From Peronospora farinosa (Eukaryota > Oomycota > Peronosporomycetes > Peronosporales > Peronosporaceae): 64,000 nucleotides of DNA. How positions within the stretch are numbered: position 1 is the stretch's first letter; every line of letters begins with the position of its first letter. The stretch lies in contig CANTFK010000888.1 of the NCBI GenBank assembly GCA_947646735.1, positions 124,001-188,000 of the forward strand. The letters are read 5' to 3'. A model generated the notes under the pieces. The model ran no database searches. It was not told where the DNA came from and was given only the letters and a program-made list of their open reading frames with translations. The position numbers and the translations under genes are program-made. Below, piece after piece: positions 21,338-31,644 of this stretch.

Positions 21338-22633
21338 ACCGATGTGGATATTTGATCTCCTCTGGATCAACATACCGTTTCAGACAACCCACGTAAAATA
21401 CGGGGTGCGTCTTCATATACGGTGGGAGAGTGAGCCTATAATTTAGGTCTTCAACTTCTTCAACCACTGTAAAGGGCCCAATGAATCGGGGCAATAGCTT
21501 AGTAATACCACCAGGTAGTACAGAAATTGCATGTTTAGGTAGGGTAGCAGTACTTAATAGCACTTTGTCCCCCACACTAAAGTGCTCATTGTTTTTGCGA
21601 CCATGCTGGTCTGCATATTGTTTTTGCTTGTCCTGTGCGCTTGCCATCGCGTCACGGACTTTACGTGTGATGGCTAATCGCTCATCCACAAAGCGCTGAG
21701 CTTCTCTCACGCTTTTAGCATCCAGCTCGCCTATGACGCCTCCAAGAGTTCGTTCATGTGTCGACGCTGTTGATAACACTATAGTGTCATCGTCAAGGAG
21801 CACTGGCATTTCTTGCCGTGCCTCCTCTGTGATGCTGTGATCACTGCTAAATTAGCAGTGTCACTAGGGAAACCTTGGCCCGTTTTGGCATTCGCACCGA
21901 GCGAAGTGAGGGGCCCTCCCCCACTAAGACTCGGGATGCGTACAAACGAGACTGGAGTTCGAGGATGACGCAGTCCGTTAATGTAAAACGGTGTTTCACC
22001 CGTACTGGCGTGAACACTATTATTAATAGCGAAGTCCACGAATGGCAATTGCTTGCTCCATTCTTTGGGATTCACTACTGTGCGCAACACATCCGCCACA
22101 ACTCGATTGGCACGTCCCGTTTGGGCATCAGTTTGGGGATGATCAGCTGGCTGACATGTGGAGCTTGCTACCTAGCAGCTCAAACACATGTCGCCAAAAA
22201 CCCGACGTAAAACGCGGATCCCGGTCCGATACTATGGACTCGGGCATCCCTTGTAGTCGATACACGTGATCCAGAAACAAGAGGGCAGCCTCTTTTCCTG
22301 AACTCTTGGTGCTACATGGTGCCAAATGCACCATCTTGCTCGGTCTGTCTACAAAGTCAACGAGCCCCGTCCTTCCTTTATGGTCAGGCGGTACGCCAAT
22401 CATGAAGTCCAAATGATCGACTTCCAACAATCCGCTGGAATCAGCAGTGGCTTAAATGGCGCACTGCTAGAATTTGCAGGCTTTATGCGCTGACACTCTT
22501 CGCAAGAGCGAATATAGTTGGCCACCCACCGATATAGGTGGGGCCACCAAAATTCCTCTGACACTCGTAAATATGTCTTTTCACGACCCAGATGCCCACT
22601 AGATGGCGCATCATGGCACTCGTGAAGTATCAT
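21057..22633 (-). pseudogene. Gyp-B1 integrase
   Basis: From right to left are the HHCC finger (HECHDAPSSGHLG ... CEECQRIKP, 22633-22480) and core D1 (HLDFMIGVP, near 22405). D2 follows ([12 protein letters not shown], near 22210), then QTGRANRV where Gly replaces the catalytic Glu, and a GPF-like C-terminal domain (LLPRFIGPFTVVEEVEDL, YMKTHPVFYVGCLKRY, about 21540-21380). The last frame continues into an acidic/Ser linker before the chromodomain. Frameshifts near 22420, 22140 and 21800 split it. With the lost Glu it cannot be active. Confidence 0.8.
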
Positions 22634-22771
22634 TAGCTTGAGATTGTGTCATGAGGGACATAGATTCTCAAGGGATCACAGGGTGACAGTTGATGCCATA
22701 ACAGGCCCTCACTGTGTCTAAAGCGATTTAACTTCCCTCCGACGTGCGACGCAAGAGTAACCTTTCGTCCA

Positions 22772-24503
22772 CTAACAATGATCCAACAGCTGGTGAGAAT
22801 GTTCGTCCTGACTGTAGCACTCTTTTATATCGGAGGCCATTGAGCTCGTCACATGGTAGACCTTCATGGCTGCCAATGTTGACGACTCAACTTGTGCTTT
22901 CGCACTAGACACACTTTCCTGGTGTCTTGCCTCGAAGTCTGGTCTGCGCGATAACGCGTCAGCCAAGACATTTGACTTGCCCAGCTTGTATTCAGCTTTG
23001 ATATTAAATTCAGAGAAGAATGTTAGCCATCTCGCCATTCTCGGCGAGAGGTGCGTTGAATTTATAGCGGTCCGCAGTGATGCGTGATCCGTATAAACCA
23101 CAAAAGGTTCGGTGCTCAAGAGGTGCACACGAAGCTTAACAAGAGCATACTTAGTTGAAAGTAGCTCCTTGTCATGCACAGGGTAATTCATCTCGGCAGC
23201 TTTTAAAAGCCGAAACTGATAAGATATGACACGGTCAACGCCGTTGTCATCCTTCTGCATGAGCGCGCTGCCGTTTGTAAAATTGCTTGCATCGCAGAAG
23301 ACACTAAAGGGCTTATCCGCGTCTGGCAATGCCAAGACCGGTGCCTCTATAAGAGATCTCTTCACTGATGTGAACGCATCTTCTTGCTCCTTTGACCAAG
23401 TCCATTCTGCATTCTTTTTCAAAAGTTCAGACAATGGCTTAGTCTGCTCCGCATAATTCTTGTCTGTACTTATGCAAGTAATTAGCGAGCCCAAGGAATT
23501 GGCGCAGATCCTTCACGTGTCGTGGGACTGGCCATTCCTTGATAGCCTTAACCTTTTCTGGGTCTGCTCGTACACCATGTGCACCTACGATGCAGCCCAG
23601 TACCGGTATCTCGGGGACCCCTATTACGCACTTTTGCAAGTTCACGTATAATTGGGCGTCACCCAGAGTCTGCAACACAGAGTCTAAATGACGCTTGTGC
23701 GACTCTATCGCGCTCAGACCGTCCTCCGCCTTACTATGCACGAATACATCGTCAAAGTAATGGGGCGCGTAGGCACGGTGCTGGCGCATCACGTGAGCCA
23801 CCACTCGGTTGCATGTTGCTGGAGCAGTTTTCAACCCTTGTGGCATCACAATCCACTCCCACAGCATACCGCTTGGGGTGCTTACTGCCGTTTTGGCTAC
23901 ATCAGTATCTCTCATGAAAACTTGATAGTAGCCATCCTTCAGATCCAACGCGGAAAAGATAGTTGACTTTCCCATGGAATTCAACAAGACATCTTTCCGC
24001 GGTATCGGCGTTTGAGCCGGAATGGTGGCCGTGTTCAGCTTATTATAAGCATGAACCACGCGCCATCCACCCGTGGCTTTTCGCACACAGAAGTTAGGGC
24101 TGCATTGAGGCAACTTGCTCTCACGTGCATGTCCCGCCTTGGCTCGCTTGTCGAGGAACTCATCGATGTAATCGACTTGTTCCTTCGGCAAAGGTCATTG
24201 CTTGGTCACACAATACTTGTTGACAGGCTCCAGGTCAATTTCGTGCCTGATGCCCCTATCGGCCGGTAGGCGGCTCGGCACTTCTGCTGGAAACACATCA
24301 CGGTGTTTCCACAGAACATCATAGAACGGGCTGTCCTTCGATGCTTCCCAGCTTTGAGCAGCAAACCGTTTCTGTTTGTCGGTCTCCAAGACGCTCTCAT
24401 CCATTGTGGATGAAGAGCAACAGTCCACCACGTTCTCTTCTGAAACTAGTGCGACTATCTCGTGGATCTTTCCTTCCTTTAGTTCGGACAGGAACAGATC
24501 CAC
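22772..24503 (-). pseudogene. Gyp-B1 reverse transcriptase and RNase H
   Basis: The RT frame shows EIDLEPVNKYCVTKQ, then an in-frame TGA (24195-24197) in place of a conserved Trp, then PLPKEQVDYIDEFLDKRAKA. Motif A LDLKDGYYQV and the catalytic YFDD (AYAPHYFDDVFVHS, near 23750) follow. A frameshift near 23470 leads into RNase H ([26 protein letters not shown], about 23290 and 23080) and the [10 protein letters not shown] end. The same TGA occurs in Gyp-B2 at 50013-50015. Confidence 0.85.
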
Positions 24504-25560
24504 GTCATCTCCGAGAGATTTACTATCTCCACGGCAGATGCCAAGACAAGTTGGAGCACCTCAACTGAGGATGCCTCCGGCATCTTGTCTTCGACGGCCT
24601 CGAACAACTCGTTCATAGGTCCGTACTCTTGGACCGAGACTGATCCAAGGGTCACTCGTTTCGACGTGCCCTTGATCGTCTGAATACGTCTGGTGCTCGT
24701 TGCTTGAATCACCACGACCTTTGACCTGGAAGAAGGTGTCGTTGCTATCTCAGCTAACGCACTCCTTCCAACCGCACCAAGCTCTTGGCTCTGTGCAGGT
24801 TCTTGTGGCGCTTGAATTCCTGTCAGCTCATTATCAACTGCCACAGGCTATCGCCTCTGTGCAGGACTATTAAACGCATGACTACCTGTCATCGCCCCAT
24901 TCACTACACCAGTCTCCTCGAGCTGGGTAGGAATATGTGTCACCTGGCTTTCTTCCAGGGAACTTCCAACTACACCACTCCTTTCAAGCTGGGTAGTCCC
25001 TGGTGCCGAATGACATAATGTCATCGCACCCTCGACTGTGTTGGACACAGCATCAGCCACATAAGCCTCTCGCAAGAGCACATCCTTTCTGGTGTCCTGC
25101 GTAGAGCCAGCGACTGTGCGTGTACGCCAGTCAATCCATGGTTGGTGTTTAGCCAACCAAGGCATGCCTAGGATGATCTCATACGGACTCTCCGTACCTA
25201 GCACAGTGATCTTCTATTTACAAGAGAAGCCACTGAAACTGAAGGCGAGTTCAACTTGAACTCCCTCCGATTTAACGAGCGCGCCGCTCGCTAAACGAAC
25301 GATCGCCTCTTCTCGCTTGCCATCCTATCAAAGCGACTCATAACTCGCCGGACTATTTCTCAGAGCCGCGAGTTTCACAAATTCTGTGATTCACCCGAAT
25401 CCACGAGAAGGTTCATCACTTGGTCATCGCCTCGTACTCGAGCGCTATAGACCAAAAGGGATGAGGTCCGACCTTTTGTAACCTCAGGGACTATGCTACC
25501 CATTTGGTCGATCACTCTGAACTTAGGGGTAGCTTCAGAGTCCGCGACAGTAGGGCATCC
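24479..25560 (-). pseudogene. Gyp-B1 protease and linker
   Basis: The protease active-site region remains as LLVDSGES near 25405 (Gyp-B2 has LLVDSGASQNF). The flap-side LGMPWLAKHQPWIDW segment lies near 25160-25120. A Ser/Thr-rich linker with no known domain runs to 24479. Stops and frameshifts break it in several places. Confidence 0.65.
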
Positions 25561-25565
25561 CGCCC

Positions 25566-26654
25566 CTACTGCGCTCCCGCATTTCCCGACTTGTCGGGGG
25601 TCGAATCTGAACCCGTGCGACGTGCAAGGTTCTTCAAACCACCCTTCGGGTTGGGAGACCTTTTGCTGGCTGCCTTAGCACCAGCAGCTACTTTGGCATA
25701 GCAGCGAGCCATCATATGGCCTCGCTTGCCGCTTTTGTAGCAGATCACATCTGCATTGCCTAACTCCATAGGAGTGGCATCAGACTTCTCGGTCGACGGC
25801 CTATAATAGGCTATCACCGAGGCGCTGTTGTAGGATTGCTCCTACAACTAAGGCAATGTCAATTGCCTCTTCTATTTACCGTTTCTGAAAAGGGCCTGAC
25901 GCGATGGGCCGTGCCTAAGTCCATTCATGAACGTGGCCACCTTGATACGTTCCGGTATCGGTTCCCCATTAATGGACGCCGACAGCGAACGCATCTCCTG
26001 CACAAATTCTTGCAGAGAGCGTTTCGCCTGTCGTGCTCCAAAGGAGCGCGCCATAAGCAACACTTCGTTGTTAGGCGGCGGATACATGGCGCGAATCTTT
26101 GCTTTAAAGATCGCCCATGATGGAAATGCATCAGCATTAGCCATCAGCGCAGAGTATGCCCACTCTGACGCTTTGCCACGCAAGTTGGACATGGCATACG
26201 ACACCATTCTGGTGTCGTCTTCGATGAGCTGCGCCACTCCACATTGCTCCACTGCTAATAGCCAGTGAACAATCGTATGTGGGACAGTCTCATCGAACTT
26301 CGGAGGTTCCATCCGAATGGGCCTCGGTTGAGTAGGCCGGGAATAGAGCGTCTCAACAGTTCTGTTGAGCGCCTCATTACGTGCCTGCTCAAGCCTAAGC
26401 TCATCCTGAGTCTTATTGATGGACTCAGCCGTGGCTTGGCTGTTTGACTCGGACGCGTTTCTGCGTTGTTCGAGCACAAACGCCTCAAATTGCTCCAACT
26501 GAGCAACATCTTGCTTAGGAGGACAATGCAAGAGGTTGACCAGGGCTTGTTTACCAAGTCCCAGAGCCAAATGCTCTGCCAACTCCCTATGATGTTGGGA
26601 GAGGTGAGGGAAGTCACTCCAGTCCATATTAAGGACCATCTTAACCACACGCAC
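25566..26654 (-). pseudogene. Gyp-B1 Gag
   Basis: An open frame of 260 codons (26654-25872) holds the gag core: RMEPPKFDETVPHTIVHWLL, LRGKASEWAYSALM, FVQEMRSLSASING. A coiled-coil-like N-terminal part rich in Gln/Glu precedes it. A frameshift near 25870 leads to 25817-25566, where the zinc knuckle reads CYKSGKRGHMMARC: the second Cys is Ser, so zinc binding is doubtful. Confidence 0.8.
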
Positions 26655-26698
26655 GCTCAGAGAGACGGGTCGTGGGAAGGACTACTAGTGATACCAAG

Positions 26699-27853
26699 TG
26701 TAGACGGGCACTTCTACGAAGTTGCCTCGTGCTATTTAGCACACACCTTCAGCACAAGCGAGGAGGCGGTTAGACCGTCTTACCTTCGCGTGCGAGGGTG
26801 GTTAGGAGGTTGGTCGACTTCTTAAGCAGTACTTAAGCAGTCGACCCACCAGTTGCCTCTCGCTTTAGCGAGAGTGCAACAAATAAGTAACAAGTGTCCT
26901 ACTTACGTCACGCAGTATCTTTCTCAGCTTCTCGTGCGCAGTAGGCAGTATGTAGTAAATTTTAGACTGAGCTATATTTAATGAATTATAATTAAATATA
27001 ACTTAGCTACTGATTGGCTATGTATATAAATCGGATACGAGACTCTTTAGAAGCGTATCCTAACGTGCAAGCTTAAATCTAGATTCAAGCTTGCTAATGA
27101 AGTCCTTCTGAGACGTCGCGATGTCTAGCTTCAACTAGAATCATCCCTTTCCATTTGAATCCATCAATGGATATCACATCTACGAGGGCGGATCACATTT
27201 GTGTATGTCTGTTAACGCGTTACGCGAGCCGTCTTGCCACCAAAGTGGCTAAACTTCTGCATGCATCGGGTAATTCCTCTTCTCTACATTTCTCTCTACT
27301 CTCGCCAGGATCCATTAAGCGGCGAGTTATATATGCGCCGCGCTGAAGGCCGTCCAGGCTGCACGATCCTTTGCACACAGGCAAAGGAGGCGCAGGTCTG
27401 GGGCCAGTCGACGGCGGTTTCTAGCGGTAGGTTTCTTGCTTGGATCCCTTGGATGTCTATCTTGTCAACAGGTCCTACCCAGGGAGGGTCTCTTGTTGCT
27501 TGCACCGTGGAACAAAGGATGATGCGAGCGTACCTAAGCGGAGATGCCGGGACTACGGGCGTGCGGCGAACATCGTGGCGGCTTGACTGGCGGCTGGGGG
27601 TGAGAGCGGCAAGAGAGAGGTGTGTAGAGGGAGAGAGGCTCGTCCTAAACTGACGGATACCGCGAAGCATCCGTCCAAGGCCTGACTAGCATTAAGCTAG
27701 CTCAAGCCTTTCGGGAGGGCGTTGCCCCAACCCGACCAGGATCACATTTGTGTATCGCACCCAAGTGACAGGTTAAACGTAATCATGGATACTTTTAAAC
27801 CTTACATTTAGTATATTACTTAAAGTTTACGTGTTACTAGATGCCCTGTTACA
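26699..27853 (-). repeat. Gyp-B1 5' LTR (right) with 533-bp insertion
   Basis: Without the insert it is about 606 bp, TGTAGACGGGC...CCCTGTTACA on the plus strand. The segment after the insert is much more diverged from the left LTR than the segment before it. Confidence 0.85.
27206..27738. mobile_element. 533-bp insertion with 16-bp target duplication
   Basis: GGATCACATTTGTGTA stands at 27190-27205 and again at 27739-27754, and only once in the other LTR, so 27206-27738 was inserted. A 16-bp duplication suggests target-primed reverse transcription (SINE- or LINE-like). The insert is GC-rich and non-coding. Its plus-strand end folds into short hairpins (CTAGCATTAAGCTAG, GGGCGTTGCCC) and finishes CCCGACCA; there is no poly(A). 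No tRNA-type A and B boxes were recognised. Confidence 0.65.
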
Positions 27854-28156
27854 TAGGCACTGTGATAAAAGGAATCCGTTATTATCTTTATACATGCATT
27901 TACCCGCTCCTCACTCCATATTGCTCCTGTCCGCTTAATCTTCACCTGGCCCCAATCCAGTTGACATAGTATAGTGAATACAAACGCTAAGTTAGCGGTC
28001 GTCATTGTTATCATCCCGCGCCTTTCACGCGCAGTCGTATTAAGGGCGGTGTCCATTTCTAACTGGAATTGCCTTGGAGTCCATTGAAGCCGACCACTAT
28101 AAAACGAGTCAAGCGATTAAGCAAAGGTTACCTTTTGGTTGACAAATGGACTAATA
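27854..28156 (-). repeat. Copia-LTR-like fragment and unclassified sequence
   Basis: The reverse complement of 27856-27896 resembles part of the Copia LTR at 59056 (ATCCTTTTATCACAGTGCC with AAAGATAA upstream). A 78-codon minus frame (28056-27820) extends from it but matches no family I know. Confidence 0.4.
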
Positions 28157-28649
28157 AGACAGCAAAACGTTTTTATTAAATAATTTAAAAACGATTATAA
28201 AATCCATTGCAAGCAGCTGAGCCCCCAGCTGTTAGCATATGCTGAATAACACCTAGCATGATACAAAATGTAATGATACAATCTTGATGTATCAGTGTCG
28301 ATCACGTCAACCTTTATGTCAAACGGTGGTATTCATGGCACTCTTGCTGCAAGAAGCAAACGCAAACACACACGTGTGCGGACGCTTTCATCGAAAGAAT
28401 TGAGGCACACAAACAAGCAGACCAATAGACAACAAGAATCAATGCTGGCAAACAATAAATTAGCAACTGATTAGTTCACAGCTTTTCCTCTCGAGACTGT
28501 TCTGATCACTTTCATCTGCCCTATCATGGAGAGCACCTTGGCCTGCACCGAGCGTCAGCTAATCTTGACTACATTATGTTCTTTTTCTTTCAACGATATG
28601 TATGGACGAAACCGTGGCGACGACAAGATTGTTGCTATCCTGTGCCATC
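28157..28649. other. Intergenic, 3' side of ISCU
   Basis: AT-rich sequence with no supported frame or repeat. It should contain the ISCU transcript end, but I cannot place a poly(A) signal with confidence. Confidence 0.4.
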
Positions 28650-29117
28650 TTACCCTTGTTTGTTCTTGTAGTCCAAGATAGCAGCCTTGATAGCGTCCTC
28701 TGCTAGCATACTACAATGCAGTTTGACAGGCGGTAGCTTCAAATGAGACGCAATATCCGTGTTCTTAATCTTAAGACAGTCCTCAACGGTCTTGCCCTTG
28801 AGCCACTCAGTAGCCACCGATGAAGACGCGATGGCAGAACCACAACCGAACGTCTTAAACTTGGAGTCTACAATTGTTCCATTCTCATCCACTTGAATCT
28901 GTAGCTTCATCACGTCACCACAGGCGGGGGCTCCTACGAGACCTGTACCCACGTCCTTTGCATTCTTATCCATGGCGCCAACATTACGCGGGTTCTCATA
29001 ATGGTCAATCACATTCTCGTGGTACATACGCGTCTGGCTAAGAGAAGGGACGACGTTGGCTGAGCGGGCAGCAGAAAATACGCCAAGCGATCGCTTTAAG
29101 GTCGTACGGGCGATCAT
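28650..29117 (-). CDS. ISCU: Mitochondrial iron-sulfur cluster scaffold protein
   Basis: The 155-residue product is the scaffold on which the NFS1 desulfurase complex builds [2Fe-2S] clusters in the mitochondrial matrix, before Hsp70/J-protein hand-off. The first 30 or so residues are Arg/Ser-rich without acids (MIARTTLKRSLGVFSAAR), a plausible targeting peptide. The mature part starts MYHENVIDHYENPRNVG. Cluster ligands C66 (APACGD), C92 (TFGCGSA) and C135 (KLHCSM) are present, with D68 and the chaperone-binding motif LPPVK (128-132). M137 is the eukaryotic form; Ile here is the frataxin-independent variant in yeast. Full length, intronless, no defects. The ATG at 29115-29117 has an initiator-like motif about 45 nt upstream. 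Confidence 0.96.
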   Translation of the reverse strand: MIARTTLKRSLGVFSAARSANVVPSLSQTRMYHENVIDHYENPRNVGAMDKNAKDVGTGLVGAPACGDVMKLQIQVDENGTIVDSKFKTFGCGSAIASSSVATEWLKGKTVEDCLKIKNTDIASHLKLPPVKLHCSMLAEDAIKAAILDYKNKQG

Positions 29118-29157
29118 TGTTCAATAGAATTGTACGAGTTGTTAGTCTCTAAGTCTT

Positions 29158-29167
29158 CGTGAAATGA
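29158..29167 (-). promoter_or_regulatory. Candidate initiator of ISCU
   Basis: On the minus strand TCATTTCACG fits 9 of 10 positions of the oomycete initiator core (TCATTYYNCA). It lies about 45 nt upstream of the ISCU start codon, a usual distance for these short 5' leaders. Confidence 0.45.
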
Positions 29168-29674
29168 TATACTGTTACTCTCAAGTCGTGCTGCGTCGTG
29201 TGCGCCACACAAGATAAAAGACAGACGCGTGTCTCTGACCAATCAAGAAACACTGCTATTTCTATTTTGATAAATTATGATAGGTGCAACGGATTCCCGC
29301 CTGCGATTGGCCATTTTACTGACATCGACGGGTGACGCACGCTCCCATTCAAAATGATTGCGAGGTGGGACAGGTCGTGGCCGCAGTATTACGTAACAAT
29401 TTCCCAGGCTATTTTGATATGATATGCAGGTACAACTTGCTATAGCTATTCATTGCTAGAAAGTAAAAATAAAATGAAAAAACGGGTTATATTAAAGCGT
29501 GCCAGACGCGTTTTGGCCCCCGCAAGGCCTCGTCAGTGATTTGTCAATTTACAAGTAAAACTTGCGAACATCAAACTATCGAAGACCTATAATATCCATA
29601 AGCATTTAGAACTTACTAGAACATTCCACTCAGCTTCGGTTGAAGCTCTGGAGTTGATATCAAGTGCAACTTGC
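29168..29674. other. Intergenic upstream of ISCU
   Basis: No frame is supported. A GC-rich stretch (GCCCCCGCAAGGCCTCG) near 29515 stands in AT-rich surroundings. Confidence 0.35.
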
Positions 29675-29915
29675 ATTTCCCAGACAAAAGCGCTCTTCAG
29701 AAGATGCATATCTCTTGTCAAAATTGATAAATGAGACAGGTTCCTCCCTAATCGCTACGGAGATGAGCGACGCAGCTTTTTCTGATTAGCGATACAGCAT
29801 AGAGAGCTGCATACAGACATCTCGCTACAGTACTAATGTATACGTATTGTGCTTTTCGTTACAAGTGTCCCTTTGATTTTGCGCCTCTATGAGAGCCATC
29901 GCCACATTCTTCGGG
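29675..29915 (-). repeat. Inverted copy of the repeat at 63760-64000
   Basis: Its reverse complement matches 63760-64000 to the window edge. The part encoding a peptide end (PKNVAMALIEAQN ... NTYTLVL, stop) differs at many bases, while the about 175 bases after the stop are nearly identical. The repeat may be the end of a dispersed element or of a duplicated gene. Confidence 0.75.
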
Positions 29916-31644
29916 TCAGGGGTCTTGTCAAGATCGATTTTTGCATCATCTTCTTACATGTCTTCATAGTGCATCGTGCCTCTTGACCATATCATTGTGG
30001 TGTCAAATAGCTGTAGTCATTGTAATAGGCATATCGAGAGAAACACAGATTCGTGTGTAGCAGTTGCTGCTCTTTGCTCTACGCTTAAACTCAAGTCAAC
30101 GGCTGTCGTGCACATTTGTTTCGACGTAAACATCGAAACACGAGATCGGTAAATCATTGAGCCAGTAGCAATGTCGTTGCTCGCTTTGCATTCACACCAA
30201 TATATTATACCCATCATCGGAAAGCTGCAGACACCGAGCCTTGGAGCAATGATACGAAACGGCAAGAGATCGCGCGCTTTCAGGAACTAGTTCACTTTCA
30301 GTATTTCTATCACAACCAGTGTAAGCCTCACAGCGGCATCGGGGTCATTTCATGATTTGAACCGTAGCCAGACTGTTTTTATCGGCTACACTAGATCCAG
30401 GTTTGCTACAAATCGGCCGAAACCACGTCACCTATGCCGCATCTGACAATCTGGCGTCGTTCAACGCTTGATTTGAGAATCAGCAGGTGTCGAAGCATCC
30501 CGCCGATACATCACGAGCATCGATTTGAAACGCAGTGCACCTGGAGGTATAGCATGACTCGCTTGACAAGACCAAGCAAACATTTGTCCATGTCATTTTA
30601 TATATGACTTTGCGGCTTGTCGACAACTTAGATCGTTAGTTGAATCTAGCAATAACCTCTTCGTCCGATACGTTTACTGGCGTTCGCGTAATGACCTGAT
30701 CACATGTAATTGTATGTATTATTAACCATGAGGGCGTTTTCATGACACAATTATCAAGCGCTCCTGCGGCTGTGCTGATGCATCTTTCCAGCCGGTGCAA
30801 ACAATTGTGTCGATGACTGGAGGTAAAGCTCGTCGGACAGCAAACTTGTTGGCGTCCTAACGCATATATATAGGAAAATCAGGGTTCGGTAGATGCAGTA
30901 ATACATAGAGGGCTGCACAGTCTTGAGACTCCGACTGCTAATCATTTTGACGGTGTTAGAAGCAGAAATTAAGGATTGAGAAACACACGCCTTTTTACAG
31001 TAACCAAGCGTCGTACGAAGCCATCATGCGGAGAAGCCATCATGCGGAGAAGCCAACAGTAGAGAGTACCACGACTCTAAATGCGGAGGCAGCTTCTGAA
31101 GAGCGCACGCAATCGACGCTCGCATTAGGATGTTGAGCCATTTAATATTTCTTAGCTGACTAAAGAAACACGTCGACGAAACTAGCACTATTGACCAGGC
31201 TGCCTGGGGTGCTCGAATCTCTTGAGCATTTCAATCCATTTCGTCAAACTACTTCACTGAATGAAGCGAAAGGTCGACTAGATTGGGTAGTTATATCGTT
31301 GACGAATACAAAACAATCGTGTTAATAATCACGATGCGGCCGTTGACATTGATTGTCAGTCTTGATTGTGCGAATTAGCTCAAGCCAATTTGCTCTATGT
31401 TGCTAAGAAAAACCCTTGGCGTTCAAGAGCCCATCGTCACCGGCAAACTGTGCAATCCAGCTGGCACGTAATCTCTCCCGACACACACACTATTTTATTC
31501 AACACCATGTCCAAAAGTATCCATGTCCTAAACTCCTTCGTTAATTTTGTTGCTAGCTAGCTTGATCGATATATTCTGTTGCCTTAACCAAAACTATGTT
31601 GCGCCAAGCGCTCAGGCGCAACTGCTGCGAAAGTTGCATTTGCT
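29916..31644. other. Intergenic region, no supported gene
   Basis: Short open frames (30017-30265, 30754-30945 minus; 31366-31560 plus) show no known motifs. The part next to the inverted repeat may be a decayed 5' continuation of its coding sequence. A small tandem duplication (GCCATCATGCGGAGAA twice) lies near 31021. Confidence 0.4.

Larger units (their letters stand above)
19176..27853 (-). mobile_element. Gyp-B1, chromovirus-type Gypsy element coding on minus strand
   Basis: LTRs lie at 19176-19781 and 26699-27853 (the latter carries a 533-bp insert). Between them, on the minus strand, are gag, protease, RT, RNase H, integrase and chromodomain, plus an antisense accessory frame on the plus strand. 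The flanking pentamers (TCTCT left, TAGGC right) do not match, so no target duplication is present. Many frames are broken, and integrase has Gly for the catalytic Glu. Confidence 0.85.

Noticed and set aside
27234..27670. Open frames in the 533-bp insert
   Set aside because: Overlapping frames on both strands of GC-rich DNA without motifs.
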